This document shows, piece by piece, positions 32,781 to 42,209 of a DNA stretch of 64,000 nucleotides. Source of the DNA: Kitasatospora sp. SUK 42 (GTDB taxonomy: Bacteria; Actinomycetota; Actinomycetes; Streptomycetales; Streptomycetaceae); the NCBI RefSeq assembly GCF_015776785.2, contig NZ_LFMD02000003.1:1644330-1708329 (forward strand), in the 5' to 3' direction. The notes under the pieces were generated by a model. The model made no database searches and was not told the origin of the DNA. It worked only from the letters and a program-made list of their open reading frames with translations. The translations under genes and the position numbers were made by a program. Each line of letters opens with the position of its first letter. The first letter of the stretch is position 1.

Positions 32781-32879
32781 TTACTTCTTGTTGCGACGCT
32801 GAACGCGAGTCCTCTTCAGAAGCTTGCGGTGCTTCTTCTTGGCCATACGCTTGCGACGCTTCTTGATGACAGAGCCCAC
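32781..32879 (-). CDS. Small basic ribosome-associated protein (AURKAIP1/COX24, bS22-like)
   Basis: Only 32 residues: GTG 32879, GAGGG seven bases upstream, TAA stop. The sequence VGSVIKKRRKRMAKKKHRKL continues LKRTRVQRRNKK; about half the residues are Lys or Arg. It matches the COX24/AURKAIP1 domain, the actinobacterial bS22 (MSMEG_6944-like) protein found at the ribosomal subunit interface. Its codons are less GC-rich than those of neighbouring genes, typical of highly expressed ribosomal genes here. Confidence 0.9.
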   Translation of the reverse strand: MGSVIKKRRKRMAKKKHRKLLKRTRVQRRNKK

Positions 32880-33069
32880 GGAACAACCCTCGCTCACTGA
32901 GACTCTCGCCCGTGAGAGACGGAGTCCATACGACTGACGTGAGGGCCTAGCCTACCGTCCGCGCGGCTGGGGCCGTAATCGCGCTCCCCGCTACCGGGAA
33001 ACTCGTGGGAAATCCGGGGCGAACGGGGGCGTGTCCACGGCTGCGGACCAGCCCCCGCCCGGCCGGTGG

Positions 33070-33279
33070 CTACGCGCTCTCAAGCCGCACGTAGGACTCC
33101 TTGAGGTACTCGTGCACAGCCTGCTGGGGCACCCGGAAGGACCGTCCGACCCGGATGGCCGGCAGCTCTCCGCTGTGCACCAACCGGTACACCGTCATCT
33201 TGGACACCCGCATGACCGCGGCGACCTCGGCCACGGTCAGGAAGACGACTTCCTGCAGGGGGCGCTCGACGGAACTCAT
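33070..33279 (-). CDS. BldC-like MerR/excisionase-family DNA-binding protein
   Basis: 69 residues from ATG 33279; ATG 33285 is equally possible. A single winged helix-turn-helix of the excisionase/BldC type fills the protein: FLTVAEVAAVMRVSKMTVYRLVHSGELPAIRVGRSFRVP. No sensor domain. Such proteins bind direct repeats cooperatively, as BldC does. This is not BldC itself (different N-terminus and recognition helix) but a conserved relative encoded near bldN. Targets unknown. Confidence 0.9.
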   Translation of the reverse strand: MSSVERPLQEVVFLTVAEVAAVMRVSKMTVYRLVHSGELPAIRVGRSFRVPQQAVHEYLKESYVRLESA

Positions 33280-33537
33280 GACCATCACCCGTCCCTTAAC
33301 CCGTGTGCAAGGCACCGGCTTCCCCTCCGGTGACTCCACCGGCACACGTGTATCCCCAGAGTAGTTATGGGTGGTACCAGTGGGAAGAGGGGAAGTGCAG
33401 TCCTCGTACGGTGAGAGATAGGACTGTTGCAGTACGTAGCCGCTCGGCGGATCGCACCAGGTGGCGTACGCACCGCCCGGCCGGGGAACGTCCGGGGGCG
33501 CGCCCGGGGGCGGCCTGAGCACGGGCGGGCGGTGGGA

Positions 33538-34734
33538 TCAGGCCAGCAGGCCGTGCAGCGGGTACACCGCGCGGCGGCTCGCGAGGATGGCCTGATCGAG
33601 CCGGTCGGCCGGATCGTAACCCGCGTCGAAGTCGCGCCAGGCCGGGCGGGCGCCGTCGGTCATCCGCAGCGGGGCCGGGCGGCGGGTACGGCGGTAGACC
33701 TCGGCGCGCCAGGCCTCGGGGGTCTCGGTGGCCGGGTCGACGGGCCGGCCGGCGGCGGTGGCGACCAGGTGGGTCCAGGTCCGCGGGACGACGTCCACCA
33801 CGGCGTAGCCGCCCCCGCCGGTGGCGACCCAGCGGCCGCCGGTCAGCCGGTGGGCCAGCTCGTGGAGCTCCTCGGCGATCAGCCGCTGGGCGTCCACGGT
33901 GACGGCGAGGTGGGCGAGCGGGTCCTCCAGGTGGGTGTCCGCGCCGTGCTGGGTGACGAGGACCTGCGGCCGGAAGGCGGTGAGCAGCTCGGGCACCAGG
34001 GCGTGGAAGGCGCGCAGCCAGCCGGAGTCGCCGGTGCCGGCCGGCAGCGACAGGTTGGCGGCGGAGCCGGGGGCGTCCGGGCCGCCGGTCTCGGTGGGCC
34101 AGCCGGTCTGCGGGAAGAGCGTGGCGGGGTTCTCGTGCAGCGAGACGGTCAGCACCCGGGGGTCGTTCCAGAAGGCCTGCTGGACGCCGTCGCCGTGGTG
34201 GACGTCCACGTCGACGTAGGCGACGCGCTCGGCGCCGAGTTCGAGCAGCCGGGCGATGGCGAGGGCCGGGTCGTTGTAGATGCAGAAGCCGGAGGCCTTG
34301 TCGGGCATCGCGTGGTGCAGTCCGCCGGTGAAGTTCACGGCGTGCGGGGTCTCGCCGCGCCAGACCGCCTCGGCGGCGGCCACCGACTGGCCGGCGATCA
34401 GCGCGGAGGCCGAGTGCACCGCCGGGAAGGACCAGTTGTCGTCGGTGCCGAGCCCGTGCCGGGGGTCCGGCTGCTCGGGGTGGGCGGCGGCGCGCTTGAC
34501 CGCCTCGATGTACTCCCGGGTGTGCACCAGTCCGAGGGTGGACTCCCCGGCGGGCGGCGCGGACCGTACGGTCACCCCCGGCCCGGTGCCGAGCCCGAGG
34601 GCCTCGACCAGCCGCATGGTGAGCGCCAGCCGGGTCGGGTCCATCGGGTGGCCGGGGCCGAAGTCGTAGGCGGTGACGGCCTCGTCCCAGAAGAGGTGCA
34701 GGCCGCAGGGGGTGTCACGCTCGGCTTCGGGCAT
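33538..34734 (-). CDS. AcuC-like histone deacetylase superfamily protein
   Basis: 398 residues from ATG 34734; the open frame to 35034 runs antisense to a secreted gene and is rejected. Class I deacetylase features: zinc and charge-relay residues in NFTGGLHHAMPDKASGFC, YVDVDVHHGDGVQ (Asp/His zinc ligands) and ATGGGGY near the C-terminus. AcuC deacetylates acetyl-CoA synthetase in Bacillus; in actinomycetes these enzymes remove lysine acetylation from metabolic enzymes. Specific substrates are not visible. Confidence 0.9.
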   Translation of the reverse strand: MPEAERDTPCGLHLFWDEAVTAYDFGPGHPMDPTRLALTMRLVEALGLGTGPGVTVRSAPPAGESTLGLVHTREYIEAVKRAAAHPEQPDPRHGLGTDDNWSFPAVHSASALIAGQSVAAAEAVWRGETPHAVNFTGGLHHAMPDKASGFCIYNDPALAIARLLELGAERVAYVDVDVHHGDGVQQAFWNDPRVLTVSLHENPATLFPQTGWPTETGGPDAPGSAANLSLPAGTGDSGWLRAFHALVPELLTAFRPQVLVTQHGADTHLEDPLAHLAVTVDAQRLIAEELHELAHRLTGGRWVATGGGGYAVVDVVPRTWTHLVATAAGRPVDPATETPEAWRAEVYRRTRRPAPLRMTDGARPAWRDFDAGYDPADRLDQAILASRRAVYPLHGLLA

Positions 34735-34807
34735 GGCCTCCACCGTAGCGGGTGAGGGCGGCCGAGCGGTCGTCAGGGCGCGCTGAGGGGGTCGTGTGGA
34801 GGCGGTG

Positions 34808-34836
34808 CAGACAAAAGCTTTACGACTCCATATCCT
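34808..34836 (+). promoter_or_regulatory. Leaderless promoter of secreted protein
   Basis: CAGACA (34808-34813), 17 bases, TATCCT (34831-34836), seven bases before ATG 34844. It explains the absence of a ribosome site: transcription should begin at the A of ATG. Confidence 0.5.
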
Positions 34837-34843
34837 CTCCGCC

Positions 34844-35368
34844 ATGAAGCCATTCAGCGTGCAACGCCTTGGGGTAATTCTCGCTGCAATACTGGGACTT
34901 GGTCTGTTCTTTGCCGCCCAGCCGGCCTCCGCCGCGGTCAGCGGCACCACCTTCGCCGTCGACAGGTCGACGGCCAAGGCGGGAGACCAGCTGACCTTGA
35001 CGCTGTCCCTCACCAACACCGAGAACAGCGCCATCTACTTCGCCTACGAGTCCGTCCAGCCGACCTGGCCGGCCAACCAGCAGGCCGGAGCGTTCACCGT
35101 CGTCGGCTGCACCGGCGACACCTCCGACTGCGCGGTCAACGGGAACAGCGCCAGCTTCCACTTCAACGCGCCGATCGCACCGGGCGCGACGAAGAGCGTC
35201 ACGCTCACCGTCAAGATCACCGACACCCCGGCCTGGGGCACCGCGCCGTACACGCTGAACTGGGCGCCGTACGTCTACTACGAGTTCGGCCAGGTGGGCG
35301 GCACGACCACGGCCAAGGACCAGACCTGGACCTACGGAGTGCCCGAGCTCCAGACCGTGATCAGCTGA
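34844..35368 (+). CDS. Secreted protein with immunoglobulin-like fold, unknown function
   Basis: 174 residues from ATG 34844. Signal peptide about 1-31 (LGLGLFFAAQPASAA). The rest looks like one beta-sandwich domain of DUF11/CARDB type: GTTFAVDRSTAKAGDQLTLT, LTNTENSAIYFAYES, APGATKSVTLTVKITD. Two Cys (GCTGDTSDC) probably form a disulfide. No LPXTG signal. Function not recognised. It converges on an MFS gene, with a hairpin between. Confidence 0.78.
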   Translation: MKPFSVQRLGVILAAILGLGLFFAAQPASAAVSGTTFAVDRSTAKAGDQLTLTLSLTNTENSAIYFAYESVQPTWPANQQAGAFTVVGCTGDTSDCAVNGNSASFHFNAPIAPGATKSVTLTVKITDTPAWGTAPYTLNWAPYVYYEFGQVGGTTTAKDQTWTYGVPELQTVIS

Positions 35369-35385
35369 CCCCCGTCCCGTCGACC

Positions 35386-35410
35386 GCCCCCGCCGTCACG
35401 CGGCGGGGGC
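35386..35410. terminator. Bidirectional terminator
   Basis: GCCCCCGCCG-TCACG-CGGCGGGGGC, a perfect 10-bp stem in the gap between convergent genes, overlapping the last codons of the MFS gene. Confidence 0.8.
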
Positions 35411-36613
35411 CAGGCCCTGGACCGGAGCCGGGGCGAAGCGTTCGGCCAGCGGCAGGACGGCGAGCACCAGCAGCATCGGGGCGAGCAGCGCCCAGCGGTA
35501 CGAGCTCGCGTCCGCGATCGCCCCGACCAGCGGCGAACCGATCAGGAAGCCCACGTAGTTGAAGAGGTTGAGCCGGGCCACCGCGGCGTCCGACTCCCCC
35601 GGAAAGAGCCTGCCGCCGGCCGCGAACACCTGCGGGATGATCGCGCAGATGCCGAAGCCGAGCACGGTGAACCCGGCGATGCCCGCCCAGGCGGCGGGCG
35701 CGACGGCGGCCAGCCCGAAGCCGAGCGCGGCCAGCGCGGCACCGGTGCGCACCACCGCGACGGCGCCGAAGCGCTGCACCGCGCGGTCGCCGAGGATCCG
35801 GCCGAGCAGCATCGCGACCATGTAGCCGAGGTAGGACAGCTTGGCGAGGTCCTCGGGGCTACCCAGACCGTCGGTCAGGTACTTGACGCTGTAGTTGGAG
35901 ACCGAGGCGTCCGCGATGTACGCGAAGGCCATCGCCAGGCACAGCGGCAGCAGCGGCCGCCAGGGGATGGAGCGGGCGGCGGCCTCGGCGGCCTCCCGTA
36001 CGGCGTCGCCGAGTTCGGCCGGGCCGGCGAACCTGGTGCCGGTCAGCACCGCGAGCGGGGCGACCACCGCCGCGGCCGTGCCGAACAGCACCGGCAGCCC
36101 GAGGTCGTAGTGCGAGCCGAGGCCGGCGACCGCCGCGCCGAGGATGCCGCCGAGGCTGAACGCGGCGTGGAAGCCGATCATGATCGAGCGGCCGTAGCGG
36201 TGCTGCAGGCCCACCCCGAGCATGTTCATACTGGCGTCCAGCGCGCCCACCAGCAGCCCGAACGCGCCCAGCGCGAGGGCGAGTTGCCACAGCGTGTCGC
36301 CCAGCCCGGCGCCCGCGAGGCTGAGGCAGACGGCCGGCTGGACCACCCGCAGCACGGCCCGGGCGCCGGTGCGCTTCACCAGCTGCTCGGAGAGGATCGA
36401 GCCCACCCCGGCCAGGACCGGCACCGCGGCCAGGAAGGCCGGCAGCAGCGCGTCGCTCAGCCCGTACCGGTGCTGGATCTCCGGGATGCAGGTGACCAGC
36501 AGGGCGAAGACGGTGCCCTGGAGCAGGAAGCTGACGGCGAGCGCGGCCCGCCCGGCCCGCAGGCCGGGCGCCCTGGTGGACGAAACGGGCTGAACGGGCG
36601 GCGCGGCGCTCAT
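35396..36613 (-). CDS. MFS transporter
   Basis: 405 residues, about 12 hydrophobic segments. The first span ALAVSFLLQGTVFALLVTCIPE and the G-rich spans 4-5 (FGLLVGALDASMNMLGVGLQ) resemble the YbjJ/FucP-like MFS group. ATG 36613 with GGAGG five bases upstream. Substrate unknown. A palindrome CTACCG-CC-CGGTAG (36635-36648) lies 22 bases upstream of the start and could be a TetR-type operator. Confidence 0.88.
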   Translation of the reverse strand: MSAAPPVQPVSSTRAPGLRAGRAALAVSFLLQGTVFALLVTCIPEIQHRYGLSDALLPAFLAAVPVLAGVGSILSEQLVKRTGARAVLRVVQPAVCLSLAGAGLGDTLWQLALALGAFGLLVGALDASMNMLGVGLQHRYGRSIMIGFHAAFSLGGILGAAVAGLGSHYDLGLPVLFGTAAAVVAPLAVLTGTRFAGPAELGDAVREAAEAAARSIPWRPLLPLCLAMAFAYIADASVSNYSVKYLTDGLGSPEDLAKLSYLGYMVAMLLGRILGDRAVQRFGAVAVVRTGAALAALGFGLAAVAPAAWAGIAGFTVLGFGICAIIPQVFAAGGRLFPGESDAAVARLNLFNYVGFLIGSPLVGAIADASSYRWALLAPMLLVLAVLPLAERFAPAPVQGLAPAA

Positions 36614-36634
36614 GCGGACCTCCAGACGACCTGG

Positions 36635-36648
36635 CTACCGCCCGGTAG
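36635..36648. promoter_or_regulatory. Palindromic operator candidate for MFS gene
   Basis: CTACCG-CC-CGGTAG, a perfect 14-bp palindrome just upstream of the MFS ribosome site, of the TACCG-NN-CGGTA style recognised by many TetR-family repressors. No regulator gene is adjacent. Confidence 0.35.
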
Positions 36649-36708
36649 GACGATGTTGGCCGAGAGCGTAGGCGGTGCGCCGCGATTGCGGGAGGGGTCG
36701 CGCAGCGG

Positions 36709-37536
36709 TCATTTCCCGCCGGAGGCCAGCTCCCGGGAGCGGTCCCGGGCCGCCTCCAGGGCGCCGAGCAGCGCGGCCCGCACCCCGTGGTTCTCCAGCT
36801 CGCGGATGGCCGCGATGGTGGTGCCGGCCGGGGAGGTGACCGCCTCGCGCAGCTTCACCGGGTGCTCGCCGGAGTCGCGCAGCATCACCGAGGCGCCGAT
36901 CGCGGACTGGACGATCAGGTCGTGCGCCACCTGCCGGGGCAGGCCGAGCAGGATGCCCGCGTCCGTCATCGCCTCGACCAGGAAGTAGAAGTAGGCCGGG
37001 CCGGAGCCGGACAGCGCGGTGGCCGCGTCCTGCTGGGACTCGGGCAGCCGCAGCGCCTTGCCGACCGAGCTGAAGATCTCCTCGGCCCGCGCCAGGTGCT
37101 CCTCGGTCGCGTGCGAGCCACCGGAGATGACGCTCATCCCCTCGTCCACCAGCACCGGGGTGTTGGGCATCACCCGGACCACCGGGGTGCCGGCCGCCAG
37201 CCGCTCCTCGAACCAGGCGGTCGGAACGCCGGCCGCGGCCGAGATCACCAGCCGGTCCGGGCTGACGTACGGGGCCAGCTCCTCCAGCAGGGTGCCCATG
37301 TCCTGCGGCTTGACCGCGAGGATCAGGGTGTCGGCCAGCTTGGCGGCCTCGGCGTTGGAGACGGCCACCACGCCGTAGCGGGCGGCGAGTTCGGCGGCGC
37401 GCTCCGGGCGGCGGGCGGTCACCAGGACGTCCGTCGGGGCCTTGCCCGCCCGCAGCAGACCGGAGAGCAGGGCCTCGCCGATCTTGCCGGTGCCCAGGAA
37501 GGCGATCTTCTGTCCGTGTGCTGCGCTGCTGCCCAT
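36709..37536 (-). CDS. proC: Pyrroline-5-carboxylate reductase
   Basis: 275 residues, ATG 37536 with AGGAG seven bases upstream. Last step of proline synthesis. N-terminal Rossmann motif IAFLGTGKIGEALLSGLL; C-terminal dimerisation signature LSGSGPAYFYFLVEAMTDAGILLGL and VTSPAGTTIAAIRELE. The coding region runs without interruption and length is normal. Confidence 0.96.
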   Translation of the reverse strand: MGSSAAHGQKIAFLGTGKIGEALLSGLLRAGKAPTDVLVTARRPERAAELAARYGVVAVSNAEAAKLADTLILAVKPQDMGTLLEELAPYVSPDRLVISAAAGVPTAWFEERLAAGTPVVRVMPNTPVLVDEGMSVISGGSHATEEHLARAEEIFSSVGKALRLPESQQDAATALSGSGPAYFYFLVEAMTDAGILLGLPRQVAHDLIVQSAIGASVMLRDSGEHPVKLREAVTSPAGTTIAAIRELENHGVRAALLGALEAARDRSRELASGGK

Positions 37537-37704
37537 GGTCCGCTCCTTGCCTCGGTACTGCGGCCATCCTCGCACCGCGCGGCGGCGCCCGTCGGGACCG
37601 TCCGGTCCGTGGTCGACCGTGCTTGTGGAAAACCCCGCCCCTAGGGAGAAAACTCGGGGGTTTCCCCTATGGCTTCCGCTCTCGCACGGGCGCACCGTGG
37701 AGTC

Positions 37705-38154
37705 ATGGCACACGACGAAATGTCCCGACGTGAGAACCGGCAACTCGCCGTCGCCTCGGCGACCGTGGGCCCGTGGCGGACGGCCACGGGAGTCGGTGCG
37801 GTGGTGGGGGCGACCGCTCTGGGGGTCGAGGCGATCTCCGGCAACTGGTCGCTGAGCATGCTGGCCGGACCGGCCGGCTGGGCCCTGTTCTTCTTCTTCC
37901 TGGTCGGCAGCGTCGGCGGGCAGCTGCGCCGCGACACCGCCGACCGACGGCTGCGCCGCTGGGCGGACGCCCACCCGTGGCAGGCGGCCCTCCCGGCGGC
38001 CGGCGCGCTGCTGGTGCTGAACACCCTGGCGCAGGTGTTCCTCGGCGACCCCGGTCTGTTCGGGGCCTTCTTCATCTCGCTCCTGCCGGCCGGCCTGCTG
38101 CTGGTGATCGCCGGGGTGGTGGGCTCGGTGAAACAGGCCCGCGGCAAGGGGTAG
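37705..38154 (+). CDS. Small integral membrane protein
   Basis: 149 residues from ATG 37705 (GGAG upstream, short spacing); ATG 37720 is also possible. Four hydrophobic segments: about 32-50, 58-75, 98-115 and 122-143, with basic loops (RRDTADRRLRRWADAHPW). No recognised domain. Divergent from proC. Confidence 0.7.
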   Translation: MAHDEMSRRENRQLAVASATVGPWRTATGVGAVVGATALGVEAISGNWSLSMLAGPAGWALFFFFLVGSVGGQLRRDTADRRLRRWADAHPWQAALPAAGALLVLNTLAQVFLGDPGLFGAFFISLLPAGLLLVIAGVVGSVKQARGKG

Positions 38155-38275
38155 GGCCTGTCCGAAGGGCTGTTTCCGGACAAAGTGTGGTGAACTCCCG
38201 GGCGCCGCGCACGGGTTCACCACATGGTGTGGCCCCGATCAACGAATCGTCACACCACGTCGGCATACTGGCGCG

Positions 38276-39622
38276 ATGCCGATTGCCGAAGATCCGGAAC
38301 CACGCCCCTCCGAGGGCAGTGAGCCGGGCGGGTCCGACCCGTCCGGAGCGGGCGGGAAGGACCCGTTCGCCGACCTCGTCCTGGACGAGGAGTTCATCAA
38401 GGCCGCCAGCGTGAAGGAGCAGTCCGGGCGCACCCGGATGCTGAGCGCCCGCTGGAAGCACACCCCGCCGGTCGACCCGGGCGGCCGACGCTCGGTCAAC
38501 GACGGCCCGGCGCCGAAGCGCCGCTTCGGGCGCAAGCCGAAGCTCCAGGTGGTCGACCCCTGGGGCAACCCGCGCCCGGCCCGGCGCAGGCGCGGGCTGG
38601 AGTGGCGCACGCCGCTGTTCATCGTGCTGACCGTCGCTGTGCTGCTGGCCGCGCTCAACGTCGACGGGCTGCGCGACTGGCTCCACGGGGACGCCGGCGG
38701 CTCCTCGCCGGAGGCGTACGCCCCGGTGCCGACCGTCGCCCCGGAGACGGCGAAGCCGACCGCCGCGCCGTCGGCGGTCGATCCGAAGCAGCCCACGGTC
38801 GCGCACCCGTGGGTGGGCTCACCGGCCGAGGGCTGGCCGTCCGGCGCTGCGGGCATCGAAGTGCCTCGGGCGAAAGCCGTCGGGGTCTTCGACGAGGACC
38901 AGGTCGCCACCCAGTTGAAGCTGGTCAAGGACTTCCTGGTGGCCTCGAACCTCGACCCCCGGGTGACCAACGGCGGACGGCCGGACGCGGCGCTCGCGAT
39001 GATGGACGCCAAGGCCCAGGAGAAGCCCACCCAGAGCCTCGACGCCCCCTCCGCGCAGGCCAATCCGACCCGGTGGTTCTCCCGTTTCGACGCCCGCGAC
39101 GCGATTCCGGTCGACGACACGGTCAAGGTCCAGGGCTGGATGACGCTGGACGGCGACGGCAACGGAGGCGTCCTGGTGCACACCGACTACACCTTCGTGT
39201 ACGCGCTGCGCCCCGGCCCGGACGCCGCGAAGGTCGAGGCGGAGGAACCGACCGAGGCTCCGCGTCCGAGCGAGTCCCAGTCCGCCGACGGTGCTACGGC
39301 GAAGCCGGTGGGCTGGACGGTCACCGCGACCGGCGGCATCGGGGGCGACACCTGGACGACCCGCTCCATCATCCGCCGGACGGCGGACTTCCGGTTCTAC
39401 GACCCGGCCAAGTACCGGGCCGACCCGCAGAAGATCAACATCAGCAAGACCAACAGCCTCGCGGGAAATAGCTCCTGCACCCGCCACGACGGGTTCTTCC
39501 ACCCGCATTTCGCCCAGTTCACCCGCTCCCACCCGGAGCAGAGCGGGCCGACCGCCGACCCGTACGACCACAGCAAGGACCTGGACGGCGCCGCCGGCTG
39601 CCAGCAGCTCAGCCGCGAGTGA
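38276..39622 (+). CDS. Conserved membrane-anchored protein, unknown function
   Basis: 448 residues. A -10-like CATACT ends six bases before the ATG, suggesting a leaderless mRNA. Cytoplasmic N-terminus of about 110 residues (acidic, then Arg-rich), one membrane span near 112-133 (TPLFIVLTVAVLLAALNVDG), then a large extracytoplasmic part with DPRVTNGGRPDAALAMMDAK and a C-terminal His/Cys region (SSCTRHDGFFHPHFAQF). I believe it is conserved among streptomycetes. The function is not recognised. Its stop lies three bases from a convergent stop. Confidence 0.78.
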   Translation: MPIAEDPEPRPSEGSEPGGSDPSGAGGKDPFADLVLDEEFIKAASVKEQSGRTRMLSARWKHTPPVDPGGRRSVNDGPAPKRRFGRKPKLQVVDPWGNPRPARRRRGLEWRTPLFIVLTVAVLLAALNVDGLRDWLHGDAGGSSPEAYAPVPTVAPETAKPTAAPSAVDPKQPTVAHPWVGSPAEGWPSGAAGIEVPRAKAVGVFDEDQVATQLKLVKDFLVASNLDPRVTNGGRPDAALAMMDAKAQEKPTQSLDAPSAQANPTRWFSRFDARDAIPVDDTVKVQGWMTLDGDGNGGVLVHTDYTFVYALRPGPDAAKVEAEEPTEAPRPSESQSADGATAKPVGWTVTATGGIGGDTWTTRSIIRRTADFRFYDPAKYRADPQKINISKTNSLAGNSSCTRHDGFFHPHFAQFTRSHPEQSGPTADPYDHSKDLDGAAGCQQLSRE

Positions 39623-39625
39623 CGG

Positions 39626-40138
39626 TCAGCGCTTGCGCTTCCCGCCGGGCCGGCCGCTGCGACCGGACTGGCGCTTTTCGTACTGCTCGACGGCCCGCTG
39701 GTGGGCGGCACGCTTGACCGACTCGCCGGGGGCCTCAACCAGGCTGCGGGCGAAGTAGGCGGCCAGGCTGCCGGCCCCGCCGATCAGCCAGACCGCGCCG
39801 AGCGACTTGTCCTCGGCCATCCAGCCGGTCAGCTGGTCCTTGCCCTCGGTGAGCACCTTCCAGGTGCGCCGGACGGCCATCATCGAGCAGACCGCGATGG
39901 CGGCGGTCAGCAGCCCGTTCACGAAACCGCCGCTGTCGGAGAGGGCCACGCCCTCGACGCCGAAGCGCAGCACCAGGACGGCGGCGGCGGTCGCGACCAG
40001 GGCACCGACCGAGACGCCGACCCGGCGCAGCCAGTAGCCGCCGTCCCGGTTCAGCCAACTCGTGCCGAAGAAGCGGATCGGCTCCGGCTCGGGGGCGCCG
40101 ACGGGCTTGGGGGCGGGGGTGGGGGGCTGCTCGCTCAC
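39626..40138 (-). CDS. Conserved small membrane protein
   Basis: 170 residues from GTG 40138. Pro-rich N-terminus (PPTPAPKPVGAPEPEP), three hydrophobic segments (about 42-62, 70-90 and 110-130), and a basic C-terminus (EKRQSGRSGRPGGKRKR). No recognised domain. The longer open frame to 41482 is antisense-type sequence over ilvD. Shares no spacer with the convergent membrane-anchored gene. Confidence 0.72.
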   Translation of the reverse strand: MSEQPPTPAPKPVGAPEPEPIRFFGTSWLNRDGGYWLRRVGVSVGALVATAAAVLVLRFGVEGVALSDSGGFVNGLLTAAIAVCSMMAVRRTWKVLTEGKDQLTGWMAEDKSLGAVWLIGGAGSLAAYFARSLVEAPGESVKRAAHQRAVEQYEKRQSGRSGRPGGKRKR

Positions 40139-40171
40139 GCCGTCGATTATCACCCGACCGCCACATGCGGC

Positions 40172-40206
40172 GGAGGAGCCGTCCCGGCCTGCGGGACGGC
40201 TCCTCC
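40172..40206. terminator. Terminator after ilvD
   Basis: GGAGGAGCCGTCCCG and its complement (perfect 15 bp) around a five-base loop, 15 bases past the ilvD stop. Confidence 0.88.
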
Positions 40207-40221
40207 TCGTTCCGTGCGGAC

Positions 40222-42066
40222 TCAGCCCAGCTTGCTGACGTCCCGGACGGCGCCCTTGTCGGCCGAGGTGGCCATCGCCGCGTAGGCGCGCAGGGCCTGG
40301 CTGACCTGGCGCTCGCGGTTCTTCGGCCGGTAGCCGCCCGCGGCCTCCAGCGCGCGGCGGCGCTCGGCCAGGACCTCCTCCGGCACCTCCAGGGAGATCC
40401 GCCGGCCCGGGATGTCGATGGCGATGGTGTCGCCGTCCTCGACCAGGGCGATCGTGCCGCCGGAGGCCGCCTCCGGGGAGGCGTGGCCGATGGACAGGCC
40501 CGAGGTGCCGCCGGAGAAGCGGCCGTCGGTGACCAGCGCGCAGGCCTTGCCGAGGCCGCGGCCCTTGAGGAAGGACGTCGGGTAGAGCATCTCCTGCATG
40601 CCCGGGCCGCCCTTGGGACCCTCGTAGCGGATGACGACGACGTCGCCCTCCTTGACCCGCTTGGCGAGGATCGCCTCGACGGCGTCCTCCTGCGACTCGA
40701 CCACGACGGCCGGGCCGCTGAAGGTCCAGATCGACTCGTCCACGCCGGCCGTCTTCACGATGCAGCCGTCCTCGGCGAGGTTGCCGTACAGCACGGCGAG
40801 GCCGCCCTCGACGGAGTAGGCGTGCTCGGCGCTGCGGATGCAGCCCCTGGCGGCGTCGGTGTCCAGCGACTCCCAGCGCTCGGACTGCGAGAAGGCCTCG
40901 GCGGAGCGCTTGCAGCCGGGCGCCGCGTGCCACAGCTCGACGGCCTCGGCGGAGGGCGAACCGCCGCGCACGTCCCAGGTCTTGAGCCACTCGGCGAGCG
41001 AGTCGGCGTGCACGGTGTGGACGTCCTCGTTGAGCAGCCCGGCCCGGTACAGCTCGCCGAGGATCGCCGGGATGCCTCCGGCCCGGTGCACGTCCTCCAT
41101 GTAGTACGAGCCGTTCGGCGCGACCTTGGACAGGCAGGGCACCTTGCGGGAGATCGCGTCGATGGCCCGCATGTCGAAGTCCAGCTCGGCCTCCTGGGCG
41201 GCGGCCAGCAGGTGCAGGATGGTGTTGGTCGAGCCGCCCATGGCGATGTCCAGGGCCATGGCGTTCTCGAAGGCGGCGCGGGTGGCGATCGCGCGGGGCA
41301 GCACCGAGGCGTCGTCCTGGCCGTAGTGGCGGTTGGCGATCTCGACGACCGTCCGCCCGGCCCGCTCGTAGAGCGCGCGGCGGGCGGTGTGGGTGGCGAG
41401 CACCGAGCCGTTGCCGGGCAGCGAGAGGCCGATCGCCTCGGTGAGGCAGTTCATCGAGTTGGCGGTGAACATCCCGGAGCACGAGCCGCAGGTCGGGCAG
41501 GCGTTCTCCTCGATGATCGCGATGTCCTCGTCGGAGACGTTCTCGTTGACCGCCTGGGAGATCGCGTCGACCAGGTCGAGCTTGCGCACGGTGCCGTCGA
41601 CCAGGGTCGCCTTGCCGGCCTCCATCGGGCCGCCGGAGACGAAGACGGTCGGGATGTCGAGGCGCAGCGCGGCCATCAGCATGCCCGGGGTGATCTTGTC
41701 GCAGTTGGAGATGCAGATCAGCGCGTCGGCGCAGTGCGCGTTGACCATGTACTCGACCGAGTCGGCGATCAGGTCGCGCGAGGGCAGCGAGTAGAGCATG
41801 CCGCCGTGGCCCATCGCGATGCCGTCGTCCACGGCGATGGTGTTGAACTCGCGCGGGATGCCGCCCGCCTGCTTGATCGCCTCGGAGACGATCCGGCCGA
41901 CCGGCTGGAGGTGGGTGTGGCCGGGGACGAACTCGGTGAAGGAGTTGGCGACCGCGATGATCGGCTTGCCGAAGTCCTCGCGGGCTACGCCGGCGGCCCG
42001 GAGAAGCGCCCGGGCGCCTGCCATGTTGCGACCGTGGGTGACCGTACGGGACCTCAGCTCGGGCAC
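40222..42066 (-). CDS. ilvD: Dihydroxy-acid dehydratase
   Basis: 614 residues from GTG 42066 with AAGGAG nine bases upstream. Dehydrates dihydroxy-isovalerate and dihydroxy-methylvalerate in valine and isoleucine synthesis, using an Fe-S cluster. Cluster region CPTCGSCSGMFTANSMNC, first Cys region ISNCDKITPGMLMA, and the C-terminal GPKGGPGMQEML and TDGRFSGGTSGLSIGH are intact. A strong terminator follows. Confidence 0.97.
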   Translation of the reverse strand: MPELRSRTVTHGRNMAGARALLRAAGVAREDFGKPIIAVANSFTEFVPGHTHLQPVGRIVSEAIKQAGGIPREFNTIAVDDGIAMGHGGMLYSLPSRDLIADSVEYMVNAHCADALICISNCDKITPGMLMAALRLDIPTVFVSGGPMEAGKATLVDGTVRKLDLVDAISQAVNENVSDEDIAIIEENACPTCGSCSGMFTANSMNCLTEAIGLSLPGNGSVLATHTARRALYERAGRTVVEIANRHYGQDDASVLPRAIATRAAFENAMALDIAMGGSTNTILHLLAAAQEAELDFDMRAIDAISRKVPCLSKVAPNGSYYMEDVHRAGGIPAILGELYRAGLLNEDVHTVHADSLAEWLKTWDVRGGSPSAEAVELWHAAPGCKRSAEAFSQSERWESLDTDAARGCIRSAEHAYSVEGGLAVLYGNLAEDGCIVKTAGVDESIWTFSGPAVVVESQEDAVEAILAKRVKEGDVVVIRYEGPKGGPGMQEMLYPTSFLKGRGLGKACALVTDGRFSGGTSGLSIGHASPEAASGGTIALVEDGDTIAIDIPGRRISLEVPEEVLAERRRALEAAGGYRPKNRERQVSQALRAYAAMATSADKGAVRDVSKLG

Positions 42067-42209
42067 TGTGCTCGACTCCTTCGGGCTCTCGCCGACGCCC
42101 CGCGGGAGGAGGGTTCGGTGCGGGGGCCGGGCTGTGGCTACCGAGCCTACGCCCGCCGTCCGGCCGGCGGACGGCCCGTCCGCGATGCGGGCAGACGGGC
42201 CGGGCGGGG